Source: Tous-C4FEB sp044356555 (GTDB taxonomy: Bacteria > Verrucomicrobiota > Verrucomicrobiia > Opitutales > Opitutaceae). Taken from it: a stretch of DNA of 64,000 nt. Of the stretch, positions 53,795-63,536 are shown piece by piece. The DNA lies in assembly GCA_044356555.1 (NCBI GenBank), contig JBIKWB010000017.1, positions 53,153-117,152 on the forward strand, in the 5' to 3' direction. A program made the translations under genes and the position numbers. Every line of letters starts with the position of its first letter. Positions within the stretch are counted from its first letter, which is position 1. The notes under the pieces are model-generated. The model saw nothing but the letters and a program-made list of their open reading frames with translations, searched no databases and was not told the origin of the DNA.

Positions 53795-54577
53795 CTAGAG
53801 CGGCGCGAGCGCGGGGCGTTTCGCGCTGCGACCGTCGGCCAGCGAACGGCCCATCAGACTCCGGCCGAACCACGGCAGGAGATGGTGACGGGCCCAGCGC
53901 ATCTCCGCGGCGCAGAACTGAAGCGCGGTTCGCCGGGGTAAAGCGGACAGCGGCTCTCGCCATGCGGTGCTGCTGCCCGGCAGATCCAAGGCGTGCGCGA
54001 GGGCTTCCGCGATGCGGGCGTGGCCGGCGGAATTGGCGTGGATGCGGTCGTCGCTCCAAAGACGGCGATCGGTGGCCACGGGGTAGGCCGCGAAGTCCAC
54101 GAGCAGGGCGCCGGAGCGACGCGACGCGTCGGCGAGAGCGGCGTTGAGGGCCGCGATGCGCGGCGCGATCAGGCGTGCGAGGGGCATGAGCGGCGTGAGA
54201 TCGGGGAGCGTGAAACTGAGGACCGTCGCGCCGCCGGCCCGGAGCGAGCGTTGCATGTGCTCGATGTCGGCCCCGACGCGCGCGGCGTCGAAGCGCGGCG
54301 CAGTGACATCGTTGGTGCCGCAAAACACCGTCGCGAGATCGGGCCGCAGCGCGAGGGCGGGGGCGAGCTGGCGCTCGCGCACCTGCACCGTCGTCAGCCC
54401 GCGGACGCCGAGATTGGCGTAGAGTAAATTGCCCTGCAGGGCGTGGATCCGCTCGGCCAGCCGCTGTGACCAACCGCGGTAACCGCCCGCGCCGTCCGGG
54501 TCGTCGATGCCCTCGGTCGAGCTGTCGCCGAGTGCGACATAGCGGGAAAAATATGGGCGCGGCACGGCGGTTATCAC
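53795..54577 (-). CDS. SGNH/GDSL-family hydrolase
   Basis: A 260-residue serine hydrolase. Catalytic blocks are LGDSSTEG (Ser19), the Gly of ANLGVRG, GTND, and the C-terminal DDRIHANSAGH with Asp and His. No signal peptide is visible, so it is probably cytoplasmic. Substrates of such SGNH proteins are esters or acyl groups. Its start overlaps the stop of the upstream alpha/beta hydrolase by four bases. Confidence 0.88.
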   Translation of the reverse strand: MITAVPRPYFSRYVALGDSSTEGIDDPDGAGGYRGWSQRLAERIHALQGNLLYANLGVRGLTTVQVRERQLAPALALRPDLATVFCGTNDVTAPRFDAARVGADIEHMQRSLRAGGATVLSFTLPDLTPLMPLARLIAPRIAALNAALADASRRSGALLVDFAAYPVATDRRLWSDDRIHANSAGHARIAEALAHALDLPGSSTAWREPLSALPRRTALQFCAAEMRWARHHLLPWFGRSLMGRSLADGRSAKRPALAPL

Positions 54578-55347
54578 CGGCTAATTTTCACTTGGGGCGA
54601 GGCCGACCAACTGTTGTGGCCGCCCTCGATGGCGGTGAGGCGCGCGGCCGGAATGCGGGCGGAGAGATTTTTGGCGTGGGCGAAATGGATGATTTCGTCG
54701 TCGAGCGCGCCGTAGATGTCGATAGGCCCCGCGTAGTTGCGCAGGGCGGCGATATTGTCCCAGCGGTCGCGGAGCATGAGGCGAACCGGGAGAAACGGGA
54801 AATGCCGGGCGGCGACGTCGGCCAACGTGTCGAACGGGACGACGAGGATGATTTTGTCCGGCGCGGGCGAGGCCGAACCCAAAAACGAAGCGGGACCGCT
54901 GCCGATGGATTCACCGAGGATGCCGATGGGTTTGCCGGGAAACTCACGGCGCAGCGCTTGGTAGGCGGCCAGTGCGGCGGTATTGATCGTCGCGAGGGAA
55001 GGTTGGCCGTCGCGCCGGCCGTAGCCGGGATACTCGAGCACGTAGAGCGCATCGGTCGGTGCCATCCGCGGCAGCGCGTAGGTGCGGTCGGAGGCTTGGC
55101 CGCCGTTGCCGTGCATCATCAACCAGATGGTTTGGGGCGACGGGACCGACCGGTGAAAGCCGATCGTCTCGCCGTTGACCGTCCACGGCAGCATCGCCGG
55201 GTCGGCGGCGTGGTGGGTGGGGAAGTAGAGCAGGTTGCGTTGGCCCACGCCGACGAACACGCATAGCGCGGCATAGACGGCGGCGGGAACGGCCCCGACG
55301 AGGGCTCCCCGCTTGATGAGTTGGACGAGCTTGGAGTTCGGTTTCAT
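54574..55347 (-). CDS. Membrane-anchored alpha/beta hydrolase
   Basis: A 257-residue hydrolase. An N-terminal hydrophobic segment (about residues 13-33) probably anchors it outside the inner membrane. The nucleophile elbow is GESIGSG (Ser147), the oxyanion-hole region is MMHGNGG, and a later His sits in EGGHNSW. It resembles the BEM46/YfhR-like group. The ATG at 55347 begins directly before the anchor; an upstream start adds 17 residues. It is coupled to the SGNH hydrolase gene. Confidence 0.87.
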   Translation of the reverse strand: MKPNSKLVQLIKRGALVGAVPAAVYAALCVFVGVGQRNLLYFPTHHAADPAMLPWTVNGETIGFHRSVPSPQTIWLMMHGNGGQASDRTYALPRMAPTDALYVLEYPGYGRRDGQPSLATINTAALAAYQALRREFPGKPIGILGESIGSGPASFLGSASPAPDKIILVVPFDTLADVAARHFPFLPVRLMLRDRWDNIAALRNYAGPIDIYGALDDEIIHFAHAKNLSARIPAARLTAIEGGHNSWSASPQVKISR

Positions 55348-55499
55348 GGACGACGCGTGACTTGGTGGCGTGGCATCGCAATCGAAGGCGTGCGGCAAAG
55401 GAAGGCCGTTTTGGCGGGATCAGGCAGGTCGCGGATTTCGGGCGACGGGGAATTTTTCGCACTGGCCGACCGTGGCGATGCGGCCAAGGGTTTTGGGCG

Positions 55500-56321
55500 A
55501 TGCTCACCACTCACACCGCAGCCCGCGGCCACAAGCTCGCCGCGATCGACCTAGACGGTACTTTGCTCGGACCCGATCACACGATCAGCCTGGCCAACGT
55601 GCAGGCGGTGCAGCGGCTCCAGGCCGCCGGGATCGAGGTCGTGTTGGCCTCCGGGCGGCACCAAGGGACGATGGTGGCCTTTGCGCGGGCGTTGCCGGGC
55701 GTGCGCTGGATCGTGTCGGTGCAAGGTGCGCAGGTCGCGGATGTCGAGGGGACGCGGGTGTTGCACCAGTCGTTTCTCGATCCGGTGGCGGCGCGGCAGG
55801 TGTTGGATCTCGGGCATCAGATGGGCTTTCCCGCGCTCGTGTATTCGACCGAAGGCATCGCGACCGACAGCGACCTCGGCGTGGAATCCTATTTCAAACA
55901 CATCGGGCACCGTCCGGCGCGGATTTCGACGGAGCAATTTTTGGCGACGCGCACGTTCAAGATCGTGTGGGTGGGCGAACCGGAGCGGTTGGCGACGTTG
56001 GCGCAGGAGCCGCGCGTGGCGGCGATGCCGGCGGAGAGGCTGCGTTCACACCGGCATCTTTTTGAATTCGTGCAACCGGGGGTTTCGAAGGCGACCGGGT
56101 TGGCGGCGCTGGCGGCGCAGCTCGGGATCCGGCGCGAGGAAACGATGGGTTTTGGCGATGCGGACAACGACGTGCCGATGTTTGACTGGGTGCGCACATC
56201 GGTCGCGATGGCGCACGGCTGGCCCGAGGCGAAGGCGAGGGCGACGTTGGTCACCTCGGCTGGCCCGGTTGAAGAGGCTTTTGCGCGCGGCGTCGATGCG
56301 GTCTTGGACGCGGCGGGTTGA
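55500..56321 (+). CDS. HAD-superfamily phosphatase, Cof subfamily
   Basis: A 273-residue hydrolase. Motif I is AAIDLDGTLL (D17, D19), motif II is VLASGRHQ, and motif IV is MGFGDADNDVPMFDW, preceded by a catalytic Lys region (VSKATGLAALA). The cap insert of the Cof type lies between. Such enzymes dephosphorylate sugar phosphates or flavin/pyridoxal phosphates. The ATG at 55500 gives a short N-terminus before motif I. Confidence 0.92.
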   Translation: MLTTHTAARGHKLAAIDLDGTLLGPDHTISLANVQAVQRLQAAGIEVVLASGRHQGTMVAFARALPGVRWIVSVQGAQVADVEGTRVLHQSFLDPVAARQVLDLGHQMGFPALVYSTEGIATDSDLGVESYFKHIGHRPARISTEQFLATRTFKIVWVGEPERLATLAQEPRVAAMPAERLRSHRHLFEFVQPGVSKATGLAALAAQLGIRREETMGFGDADNDVPMFDWVRTSVAMAHGWPEAKARATLVTSAGPVEEAFARGVDAVLDAAG

Positions 56322-56463
56322 GCGGGCGGAACGTTTCTGCCCCTCAAAACCGCAGGCCGTATCGTCTGCTTGGTGGCGGTGGTCGTGGGCGCGGTGGGAC
56401 GGGCGCAGGATGTGAAAAAGAGGTCTGGTCGAATGCCGGAATCCACGCTCTCGATTTGAAACC

Positions 56464-56924
56464 ATGATCTCCTGCCGCGAGCTTCGCCCGTCCGATCTTG
56501 AGGCCGTTCTTGATCTGCGGGTGAAGACGTGGCACAACCCGAGCGGAGCCGGGGAAATGTGCCGTTTGGGCATCACGCCTGAGGCCGTGCTGGCAATCAT
56601 GGAACACTCCCATCGGGGCTGGGTCGCCGAGGACGAACACTGGATCGTGAATTCACGATGGGTAATCGGCAAACGGGCGAGATGTGGGTCATCGCGGTGC
56701 AGCCCGAGTTCGAAAACCGGGGCATCGGGACGCGCCTGATGGCTATGGCGGAAGCGTGGTCATGGTCCGCCGGTTGGACCGAGATCTGGCTGACGACCGA
56801 TCCCTACGAGGCGTTTCGCGCGCTGGGATTTTACCGCCGACTCGGCTGGTGCGACTGGAAATTTGAAAATGGCGACCGGTTAATGCGGAAGGTTCAGCCT
56901 CCTGCAAATTCTGCGGCACCGTAG
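56464..56924 (+). pseudogene. GNAT acetyltransferase with a frameshift
   Basis: The reading frame from 56464 (MISCRELRPSDLEAVLDLRV...HWIV) changes after the GTG at 56647-56649. The acetyltransferase continues in another frame from TTC at 56652 (FTMGNRQTGEMWVIAVQPEFENRGIGTRL...ALGFYRRLGW). Together they form one GNAT protein of about 153 residues with the acetyl-CoA loop ENRGIGTRL. Two bases remain between the two frames, so one base seems to be missing; either a real inactivating deletion or a sequencing error. No single start gives the whole domain. Confidence 0.8.
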
Positions 56925-57145
56925 CATCCGTCGGGTCGGTCGCGCCGCGTGATCGTCGCGATCGTTTCAACGATTATGACCTGAGGTGTTTTCGCCTATC
57001 TGATCTCGCCCGTTCGGACCAGGAAACTCGCGCTGCCAAGGCACGTTTCTTCAAGATTAACGGCGCACAAGCTCGACACCTGTGGTCCTGACTCAATCGT
57101 CCGGGTTCCTTGCGGCACCGTGGTGCCTTGGGGGGAAAATTCTTC

Positions 57146-59458
57146 ATGGACGGTATCGGCCTCATTCAAGATCTAGCGATCGTGCTTCTCGCCGCCGGCA
57201 TTGCCGGCACGCTTTGCCGTCGATTGGGGCTGTCGGTCATCGTCGGCTACTTGGTGGCGGGTATAATTATCGGACCTTACACGCCGCCGTTCTCGTTTAT
57301 TCAGGACATCGATCGCATCCAAACGCTGTCGCAAGTTGGCCTGGTGTTCCTTATGTTTGGGATCGGTTTGGGGCTGAGCCTGAGCAAGCTGGGCCGCATG
57401 GGTTGGCCCACGCTGGCGGCCACCGCGCTGGGCGCGCTCTTCATGCTCATGCTCACGAATGCATTGGGCGTCGCGGTCGGATGGAGCGGTAGCCAGTCGC
57501 TGTTCATCGCGGGTATGTTCATGTGCTCGAGCTCTGCGGTGATCGCAAAGATCGTCGCCGAGTTGAACTTGACGCACGAGCGCACCGGTCAGCTTGCGCT
57601 GAGCGTGACGGTGCTCGAAGACATCGTCGCCGTGATCATGCTGACGATTCTCGGCTCGCACTTGCGCGGCGGCGGCGGAGAGACGGTGAGCACGGTGCTA
57701 ACGACGATGAGCGCGTTTGTCGTGCTGCTGGTGGGCGCCGGCCTGTTGATGGTCCCGCGACTGATGCGACGGCTCGAAGCCCGCGCCGACCCAGAGCTGC
57801 AGACGATCATTGTGGCTGGCGTCCTGTTCCTGCTCGCTCTGATCGCCGTGAAGGCCGGCTACTCCCTAGCGCTCGGGGCGTTTCTCCTCGGTGCGATCGT
57901 TGCGGAAATTCCGCAGAAAGCTTCGGTGGAGAAGGCGTTCACGGGTATGCGCGATCTTTTCAGCAGCGTGTTCTTCGTGTCCATCGGCATGATGATCGAT
58001 CTGAAGCTAGTCATCCCGGTTTGGCCGATGACGCTGGGTCTCGTGGTCTTTGTGATCGTCGGCCGTTCACTCGCCACTGGCCTGGCGCTGATATTGGCGG
58101 GCGCGCGGCCGCGCGACGCACGGAGGGCCGGTTTGCTGCTCCTCCCGCTAGGCGAGTTCACGTTTATTATCGCGCAACTTGGCGTAACCGCCGCGGTGCT
58201 GCCGGAAAGCTATTACCCCATGGCCGTGGGCGTATCGATTCTCACGGTACTCATCGTTCCGTTGATCAACCGCCAGGCGGAACCAATTCTCCGATTTGCC
58301 GAACGCATCGAGCCCCGTTGGGTTACGCGTGCGCTTGAGGCCTACCACGGATGGATCGAACAGGTGCAGTCGAAGCCAACGAAATCTATCGCATGGAAAC
58401 TGATTCGGGGACGCCTGTTGCAGACTGGAGTCGAACTCCTGTTCGTCACGGGCGTATTGATTTTCTCGCCGCAGTTGCTCGAGTTGCTGCGTGCCAACGC
58501 CACTTCCTTCGGCTTCGAAGCGCACACCGTCGGGTGGGTGTTTTGGAGCATGATTGCGGTGATCGCGCTCATCCCGCTGGTGGCGATCTGGCGGAATCTC
58601 GCGGCCATCGCGATGATCATCGGTGAGAGTGTCGGGAGCGACACGCGGTTGCCCGCTGCGGTCGTGCGCAATGCGCTCACGGGCATCATCACAGTAGCGT
58701 TGGGCATCTGGCTTCATGCGTTCCTGCCGATTGATCAGCTCGGTGGCTGGGGTTGGATTTTGATTGGGGCGGCAGCGACGGCCGTGGTGGCGGTCTTTTC
58801 CAACAAACTCATTTATTGGCATAGCCAGTGGCATTCTTCCGTGCGCGATGTGCTCGCCGAGGATCCTCGCGCAGTCACGGAGGCCACGGCGGACGTGGCC
58901 CGTGGCAAGCGTCTCCGGGACTTGGAGCAATGGAATCTGCGCTTGCGCGAAGCTGTCGTTCCAGACGCGGCCAGCTACGGCGGTCAAACCCTCGCGCAGC
59001 TTTCGATTCCGACCCGTTTCGGGTGCGCGGTGCTCGAAGTTGAACGTAACGGCCACGTGATCACCGCGATTCGGCCCGATTTGCGGGTCTATCCTGGCGA
59101 CAAGCTGTTGCTGCTCGGTCAGGACGATCAGATGAAGGCTGTGCGCGAGTTCCTTCTCCGCGCCCGTGCCACCGGAGATCAGTCGGAGGAGTTTCGTGGG
59201 TCGGTGCTTGAAACCTCTGTCATGCCGTCCGGTCCTAATGCCGGGCGCGCGTTAGCCGAACTGAAGCTCGCTCAGTTGACCGGCGCGCGCGTGGTCGGGA
59301 TCGAGCGAAATGGGACTAAAATCATCGCCCCGTCCGGCGAAGAACGCCTTGAAGCCGGAGACAATGTGCTCGTCGCCGGCACGCTCGCCGAGATCGGCGC
59401 CTTTCAGCGCTGGCTCAACCAAGAGGCGGCGGCTGCCGTCATCGAAACGCAGCGATAG
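57146..59458 (+). CDS. Kef-type cation:proton antiporter (CPA2) with two RCK_C domains
   Basis: A 770-residue membrane protein. The N-terminal half is a CPA2 exchanger with about twelve helices (GYLVAGIIIGPYTPPFSFI, MFMCSSSAVIAKIVAEL, VTVLEDIVAVIMLTIL, LGAFLLGAIVAEIPQK). A second membrane block follows. The cytoplasmic end carries two TrkA-C/RCK_C domains, around residues 620-680 (LAQLSIPTRFGCAVLEVERNGHV) and 700-760 (LKLAQLTGARVVGIERNGTK). It probably exports K+ or Na+ under ligand control. The ATG at 57146 has a G-rich sequence 8-13 bases upstream. Confidence 0.92.
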   Translation: MDGIGLIQDLAIVLLAAGIAGTLCRRLGLSVIVGYLVAGIIIGPYTPPFSFIQDIDRIQTLSQVGLVFLMFGIGLGLSLSKLGRMGWPTLAATALGALFMLMLTNALGVAVGWSGSQSLFIAGMFMCSSSAVIAKIVAELNLTHERTGQLALSVTVLEDIVAVIMLTILGSHLRGGGGETVSTVLTTMSAFVVLLVGAGLLMVPRLMRRLEARADPELQTIIVAGVLFLLALIAVKAGYSLALGAFLLGAIVAEIPQKASVEKAFTGMRDLFSSVFFVSIGMMIDLKLVIPVWPMTLGLVVFVIVGRSLATGLALILAGARPRDARRAGLLLLPLGEFTFIIAQLGVTAAVLPESYYPMAVGVSILTVLIVPLINRQAEPILRFAERIEPRWVTRALEAYHGWIEQVQSKPTKSIAWKLIRGRLLQTGVELLFVTGVLIFSPQLLELLRANATSFGFEAHTVGWVFWSMIAVIALIPLVAIWRNLAAIAMIIGESVGSDTRLPAAVVRNALTGIITVALGIWLHAFLPIDQLGGWGWILIGAAATAVVAVFSNKLIYWHSQWHSSVRDVLAEDPRAVTEATADVARGKRLRDLEQWNLRLREAVVPDAASYGGQTLAQLSIPTRFGCAVLEVERNGHVITAIRPDLRVYPGDKLLLLGQDDQMKAVREFLLRARATGDQSEEFRGSVLETSVMPSGPNAGRALAELKLAQLTGARVVGIERNGTKIIAPSGEERLEAGDNVLVAGTLAEIGAFQRWLNQEAAAAVIETQR

Positions 59459-59785
59459 CACAGGCGATCCGAATCGGAGGCGATCCTCAGCCGGCATCAT
59501 GCAATTGAGGGCAGGATAAGTTGGTGAGGACCGGCTCTGGAGGACAGGGTGGCAACTGCATCGCAGTCGTCGTCGGATCGGACTTTTCGCGGGCCTGAAA
59601 AAAGGGTCGAACTGGGCTCGTACGATCGTCGAATGAGACGCGTCAATCGTCCTCAGAAAGTGATGTGATGCTTTTCTCGCCGGCTCGCACCAGAGAGCTG
59701 CTCTTTGAACGTAGATTGCACTAAGCGAGGCCCGCTTTTTCCTCCCTCTGGCTCTTTTTTCTCCTCCGGCGGGAGGAGCGGAGCG
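59459..59785. other. Intergenic region between convergent genes
   Basis: No gene or RNA was found. A 7-bp inverted repeat (CTCCTCC-GGCG-GGAGGAG, 59761-59778) lies just after the sulfatase stop but has no T run on the correct side. Confidence 0.5.
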
Positions 59786-61258
59786 CTACTGCGCCGGGTC
59801 GAAGTATTTTTTGACGATCCACTCGGGCTGCCATTGGTCGGTTTTGCGGACTTTGCCGGTGAGATCGATCTTGGGCGGTGGGGTGCTGGTTTCGTTGAGC
59901 ACAAGAGTGTCGCCGACTTTTTGCTGCCACCGCTGCATGGCGGCAGTGAGGCGCGTGATGTGCGCGGTGTGGGCCGGGTCGTCGTAGACGCTCCGGGTTT
60001 CGTCGGGATCGTTTTGCAGATCGAAGAGCTGGCTGAAGCCGAGCTTGGGGTAGCGGATGAGTTTCCAGCGCTCGTCGCGCACGGCGCGTTGGACTTGGAT
60101 GTAAGGCAAGAAAACGGTGTCGCGGATCTGCTTTTTCGAGCCGTCCCACAGCGGACGCAGGCTCTCGCCGAAAATGCCGGTGGGCGCGGGCACTCCGGTG
60201 AGCTCGCAGAGTGTCGGGAAGATATCGAGGAGGTAGGTGAACGCCCCGGTGGATTTGCCTTGGGGCACGCCGGGACCGGAGAGAATGAACGGCGTGCGCA
60301 TGGAGTGCTCGAAAACGCTTTGCTTGCCGAGGAGGCCGTGGCTGCCGAGGGCGAGTCCGTTGTCGGCGGCGTAGACGACGATGGTGTTTTCGGCGAGACC
60401 GCGGGACTTGAGCGTCGCGAGCAGGTGGCCGATGCGGGCGTCCATGTGCTCGACCATCGCGTAGTATTCGGCGAGTTGGTCGCGGATCATGGCTTCGGTG
60501 CGCGGCCACGCTCCGAGGTTTTCGTCGCGACCGCCGCTCATCGCGCCGTTGTCGAACGGGAGCTGCGGCAGGAAATTTTTCGGGAGCGGCGGGCGGGAGG
60601 TGTAGTGGGCGGGGAAACCGGGTGGCGGCTGACGCGGGTCATGCGGGGCGGTCAGGGCGATGAAACAGAAAAACGGTTTCGTGCCTGCGGCGGTGTCATG
60701 TTTTTCAAGGAACGAGATGGCGGCGTCGATGAAGAGATCGGTGGAGAATTTTTCGCCGGTGCGTGGGCCGATCATTTTGCCGTCGGGGCCGCGGTCGTGG
60801 ATCGGCACTTTTTCGTGATCAGACATGCCGCCAAACATCACGGCCTTGCCGTGCTGGAAGGAGCGGAGCCACGAGGCTTGGCCGTTGTGCCACTTGCCGG
60901 TGCCGAAGGTGGTGTAGCCGTGTTCGCCGAGCAGTTCGCCCATGAGTTTTTCGCCGGCGAGCGTCTGGGTGTTCATCGCGAACCAGGTCTTGCCTGTGTG
61001 GAGCATGGCGCGGCTGGGCACGCAGACGGCGCCGCTGTTGCCACCCATGACGTAATTGCGGTGAAAGCTCACGCCGGCTCGGGCAAGGCCGTCGATAACC
61101 GGGGTTTTGATGTGCGGGTTGCCGTGGGCGCCGATGGTGTCGGCGCGTTGGTCGTCGGCGAAGATGAAGAGTATGTTGGGCTTCGCTGAGGTCGCGCCCA
61201 ATGCGGCGCTGGCGGCGATCAATAGGGCGAGAACTACAAGAGCGGGGTAAGTGCGCAT
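59786..61258 (-). CDS. Secreted sulfatase
   Basis: A 490-residue type I sulfatase with a signal peptide from the ATG at 61258. The active-site segment NSGAVCVPSRAML contains C79 in C-x-P-S-R, the form that is converted to formylglycine. Metal ligands are in FADDQRADT near the N-terminus and VYAADNGLALGSHG later. The RTPFILSGPG segment is typical of choline- and polysaccharide-sulfatase-like enzymes. The ion-binding Asp pair and length are complete. It probably removes sulphate from an external glycan. Confidence 0.94.
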   Translation of the reverse strand: MRTYPALVVLALLIAASAALGATSAKPNILFIFADDQRADTIGAHGNPHIKTPVIDGLARAGVSFHRNYVMGGNSGAVCVPSRAMLHTGKTWFAMNTQTLAGEKLMGELLGEHGYTTFGTGKWHNGQASWLRSFQHGKAVMFGGMSDHEKVPIHDRGPDGKMIGPRTGEKFSTDLFIDAAISFLEKHDTAAGTKPFFCFIALTAPHDPRQPPPGFPAHYTSRPPLPKNFLPQLPFDNGAMSGGRDENLGAWPRTEAMIRDQLAEYYAMVEHMDARIGHLLATLKSRGLAENTIVVYAADNGLALGSHGLLGKQSVFEHSMRTPFILSGPGVPQGKSTGAFTYLLDIFPTLCELTGVPAPTGIFGESLRPLWDGSKKQIRDTVFLPYIQVQRAVRDERWKLIRYPKLGFSQLFDLQNDPDETRSVYDDPAHTAHITRLTAAMQRWQQKVGDTLVLNETSTPPPKIDLTGKVRKTDQWQPEWIVKKYFDPAQ

Positions 61259-61793
61259 GGTTGGAAGAGGATCGGAGTTGCTTGGGTTAAGAAAGTATTT
61301 AGCCGCGGTCGGTAGGGTCGGGTGGGGGAGCGCCGCCGGGAACGGCGCAGACACATGACGGATCAAGGCCAACGTCGTGAGCGTCGGCAACCGCCCGGAT
61401 CATCAAACGCTCAAGGGCAACGCGGTGCACGGTCCCGATCAAAGCCGAAATTCGCGTCAGGTTCTGGGTCACCCTATGCCCACACTGCTCTCCTGCCAGT
61501 TGTTTCCCAGCGTCGATCCTCCGAGCCTGAACCATCGGCAAAAAAATGCGACCTGCGACGCGGCGAAAATGCGGATCCTAGCTGCTTGGCGCTGTACCGG
61601 GTTGGCGCGCAAGGGCGGTGGCCAAGCCGCAACCGGCGGCGACCGTGGCGGCTGGTTCAGCCGTCCATCTGATTCGGTCACTTCACTTTGTCGACCAGCG
61701 GGAACGGGGTGTGGCTGACTACCCGGAGGGAACAGGTCGCACCTTTTCCGGCTATCGCCAGCCGTTAGCAGGCAACTTTAAGAAGCAGGGAAG
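61259..61793. other. Non-coding region between sulfatase and decayed regulator
   Basis: Several short open frames cross this stretch on both strands, but none has a recognisable domain and their composition looks accidental. It should include the sulfatase promoter. Possible further decay products cannot be named. Confidence 0.5.
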
Positions 61794-62079
61794 ACGCTGC
61801 GCGAAGTTCTGGCCGGGGGCTCGCCGATGACGAACAGCGTGGCTCGCGACGTGGTGCGTTCGTTCCAACCGGCGTGCACAAGTCGCCCGGAGGTTGCCCA
61901 GCTCTCCGAGTGGGAGCGACAGGTCCTGTAATCACTGGCGCAGGGAAAAATCTACAAGGACATCCGCCGGCCTGCTGGGTGTTTGGTAGAGCCCCGTCCA
62001 CTCCTGCTTCCGGCGCGGCAATGAAAAGCTCCACGTGCATTCCGAGATGGAAGCGATGGCCACGCTCATCCCGCGGTAG
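61794..62079 (+). pseudogene. Decayed LuxR-type response regulator remnant
   Basis: From 61794 the reading frame gives TLREVLAGGSPMTNSVARDVVRSF and then LSEWERQVL, an in-frame stop (TAA at 61929-61931) and SLAQGKIYKDI, matching the end of a receiver domain and the start of a LuxR HTH. After a change of frame the sequence from 62023 reads EKLHVHSEMEAMATLI, the recognition-helix end of the same family. A stop and at least one frameshift make it non-functional. The receiver's N-terminal part is missing. Confidence 0.75.
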
Positions 62080-63536
62080 TTCCAACCTGTATATCGCTCT
62101 GTAAAAATTGGTGATCAACGCACCCGTTCGGGGGCGTGGACGTGCAAGCTCCGAAAATCCCCTTAAACGATCGATCGGCGAAGCCCCTGAGAGGCGGTCT
62201 GGCCCTCGGACCAACAGCCACTGATTCGTTTCTCTTCTCCGTTATTCCGGCATGCAGCGGGGATGCGGCGGCTGCGGTCGTGAGTTGTTCTACAAACGGT
62301 TTCATCCCGCCGACAGTTTTCGGGTGGGAAGGCAGCAAGGCACATGCTCTCCCGAGATCGTCCGCGCAGAAAACGAGCAGCCTGTGCGGCCGTTCGCCAC
62401 TGCCCCAGTCGCCGGAGCCTAATGGCCGGAGTTCATTTTCTCGAAACGATGCGGCCGGCGGACTCGGCCTAATTGGCCACACTGACATTCTAATCGACCA
62501 TGGGCGGATGGTCGCCTTTGGGCTAGGGCATGAGGCCGATGTTGTCTTCCCCGACCGTCTCGCGGGTTGGCGCACCGCGCCGTTCGCCGAAAGCCGTTAA
62601 AAATCCGATTGCTCGGCTACCTAGTCGCCAACGGTGTCGAGCTTTACGTGCACTGCAGGACGTAAGGATCGAGACACGGTTTCCCCCGTTCTCTCAGCCT
62701 AAAAAGCAGCGACTGGGGCGAAGTTCGAGTTAGCTTGAGGACGAGCTCCCAATAAAACCTACCGGCCCATTTCGGCCCTCCTCCGGAAGGTATTTCCGCT
62801 ATCTCGAAAAGCGGAGATCGAATGAGGAATTTGGCAATGAGCGCGGTCCCAAGCGTTCAACTCCACCCACATGAATTTCCCAACCTCCCGCCTTGCCACT
62901 ACACAAGTCCTAATTAAATAACTCGTTATTACTATATTACAAAAGAATTAATGTTTCTCAGTCTCTTGATGTCGGATTTCTTCGCTGCGCAGTTCGCAAA
63001 ACAATGAGTGATCTGCGGGACCCGCCCCCAAATGCTACGTCCCTCGTAGCCGCCCCCGAAAATCCACTTTTCCCAGGATCATTTTTGGATCACCTAGGAA
63101 CCCGCTGAGCTCGGGCAAACTAACCGAAATCCTATCAAAAACGTCTATTTCACTGCTCTATAACAGTTTATCGCAATGAGTGAAGACGGCGGCATCTCAA
63201 AACAGGAATCCAAGGGGCTCTCCGCAATCCTGATCGCGTGCGAAATCGAAAATTTAAACCCTGCAAATCAACAGTTTAAATCAAAACCTCGCAATTCCGA
63301 TAAAAAAATCTTGATCAGCAACGGCAAGGTTGTAGCTTCTTCTTCCCGGTCGTTCTTTCGGTCTTTCGAAACAACAACCGGCAGTTCATAAAAGCTTTCA
63401 GTTAAATTTTCCTTAACGGAAAAGATCTTTGAAATTTACTTTGTGCGATCGATTGGAGCCCCCAATCAAAATTCAAGTATGACCAATTTATTGGTCAGTC
63501 AAGTAGTCAAGAATCACTAGGTTCTTCTTCTCTGAT
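62080..63536. other. Gene-poor, AT-richer leader region before 16S rRNA
   Basis: No gene could be supported. GC content drops noticeably after about 62880. Near the 16S start are two small inverted repeats: GATTGG/CCAATC (63451-63467) and TGACCAAT-TT-ATTGGTCA (63480-63497). These may be leader hairpins or binding sites; an rRNA promoter is expected here but none was convincing. Confidence 0.55.
63480..63497. repeat. Perfect 8-bp inverted repeat in the rRNA leader
   Basis: TGACCAAT and ATTGGTCA are separated by two T. It lies about 40 bases before the inferred 16S 5' end and may be a leader stem or protein site. Confidence 0.6.

Noticed and set aside
61377..61718. Overlapping short frames on both strands after the sulfatase
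   Set aside because: No domain is recognisable, and composition looks like non-coding GC-rich sequence.
62136..62600. 154-codon open frame and the opposing minus-strand frame at 62066-62575
   Set aside because: Neither translation resembles a protein family, and both lie in a region with decayed sequence.
63176..63391. 71-codon open frame before 16S rRNA
   Set aside because: It lacks a ribosome binding site, a recognisable domain and the codon use of neighbouring genes; it lies in AT-richer leader DNA.
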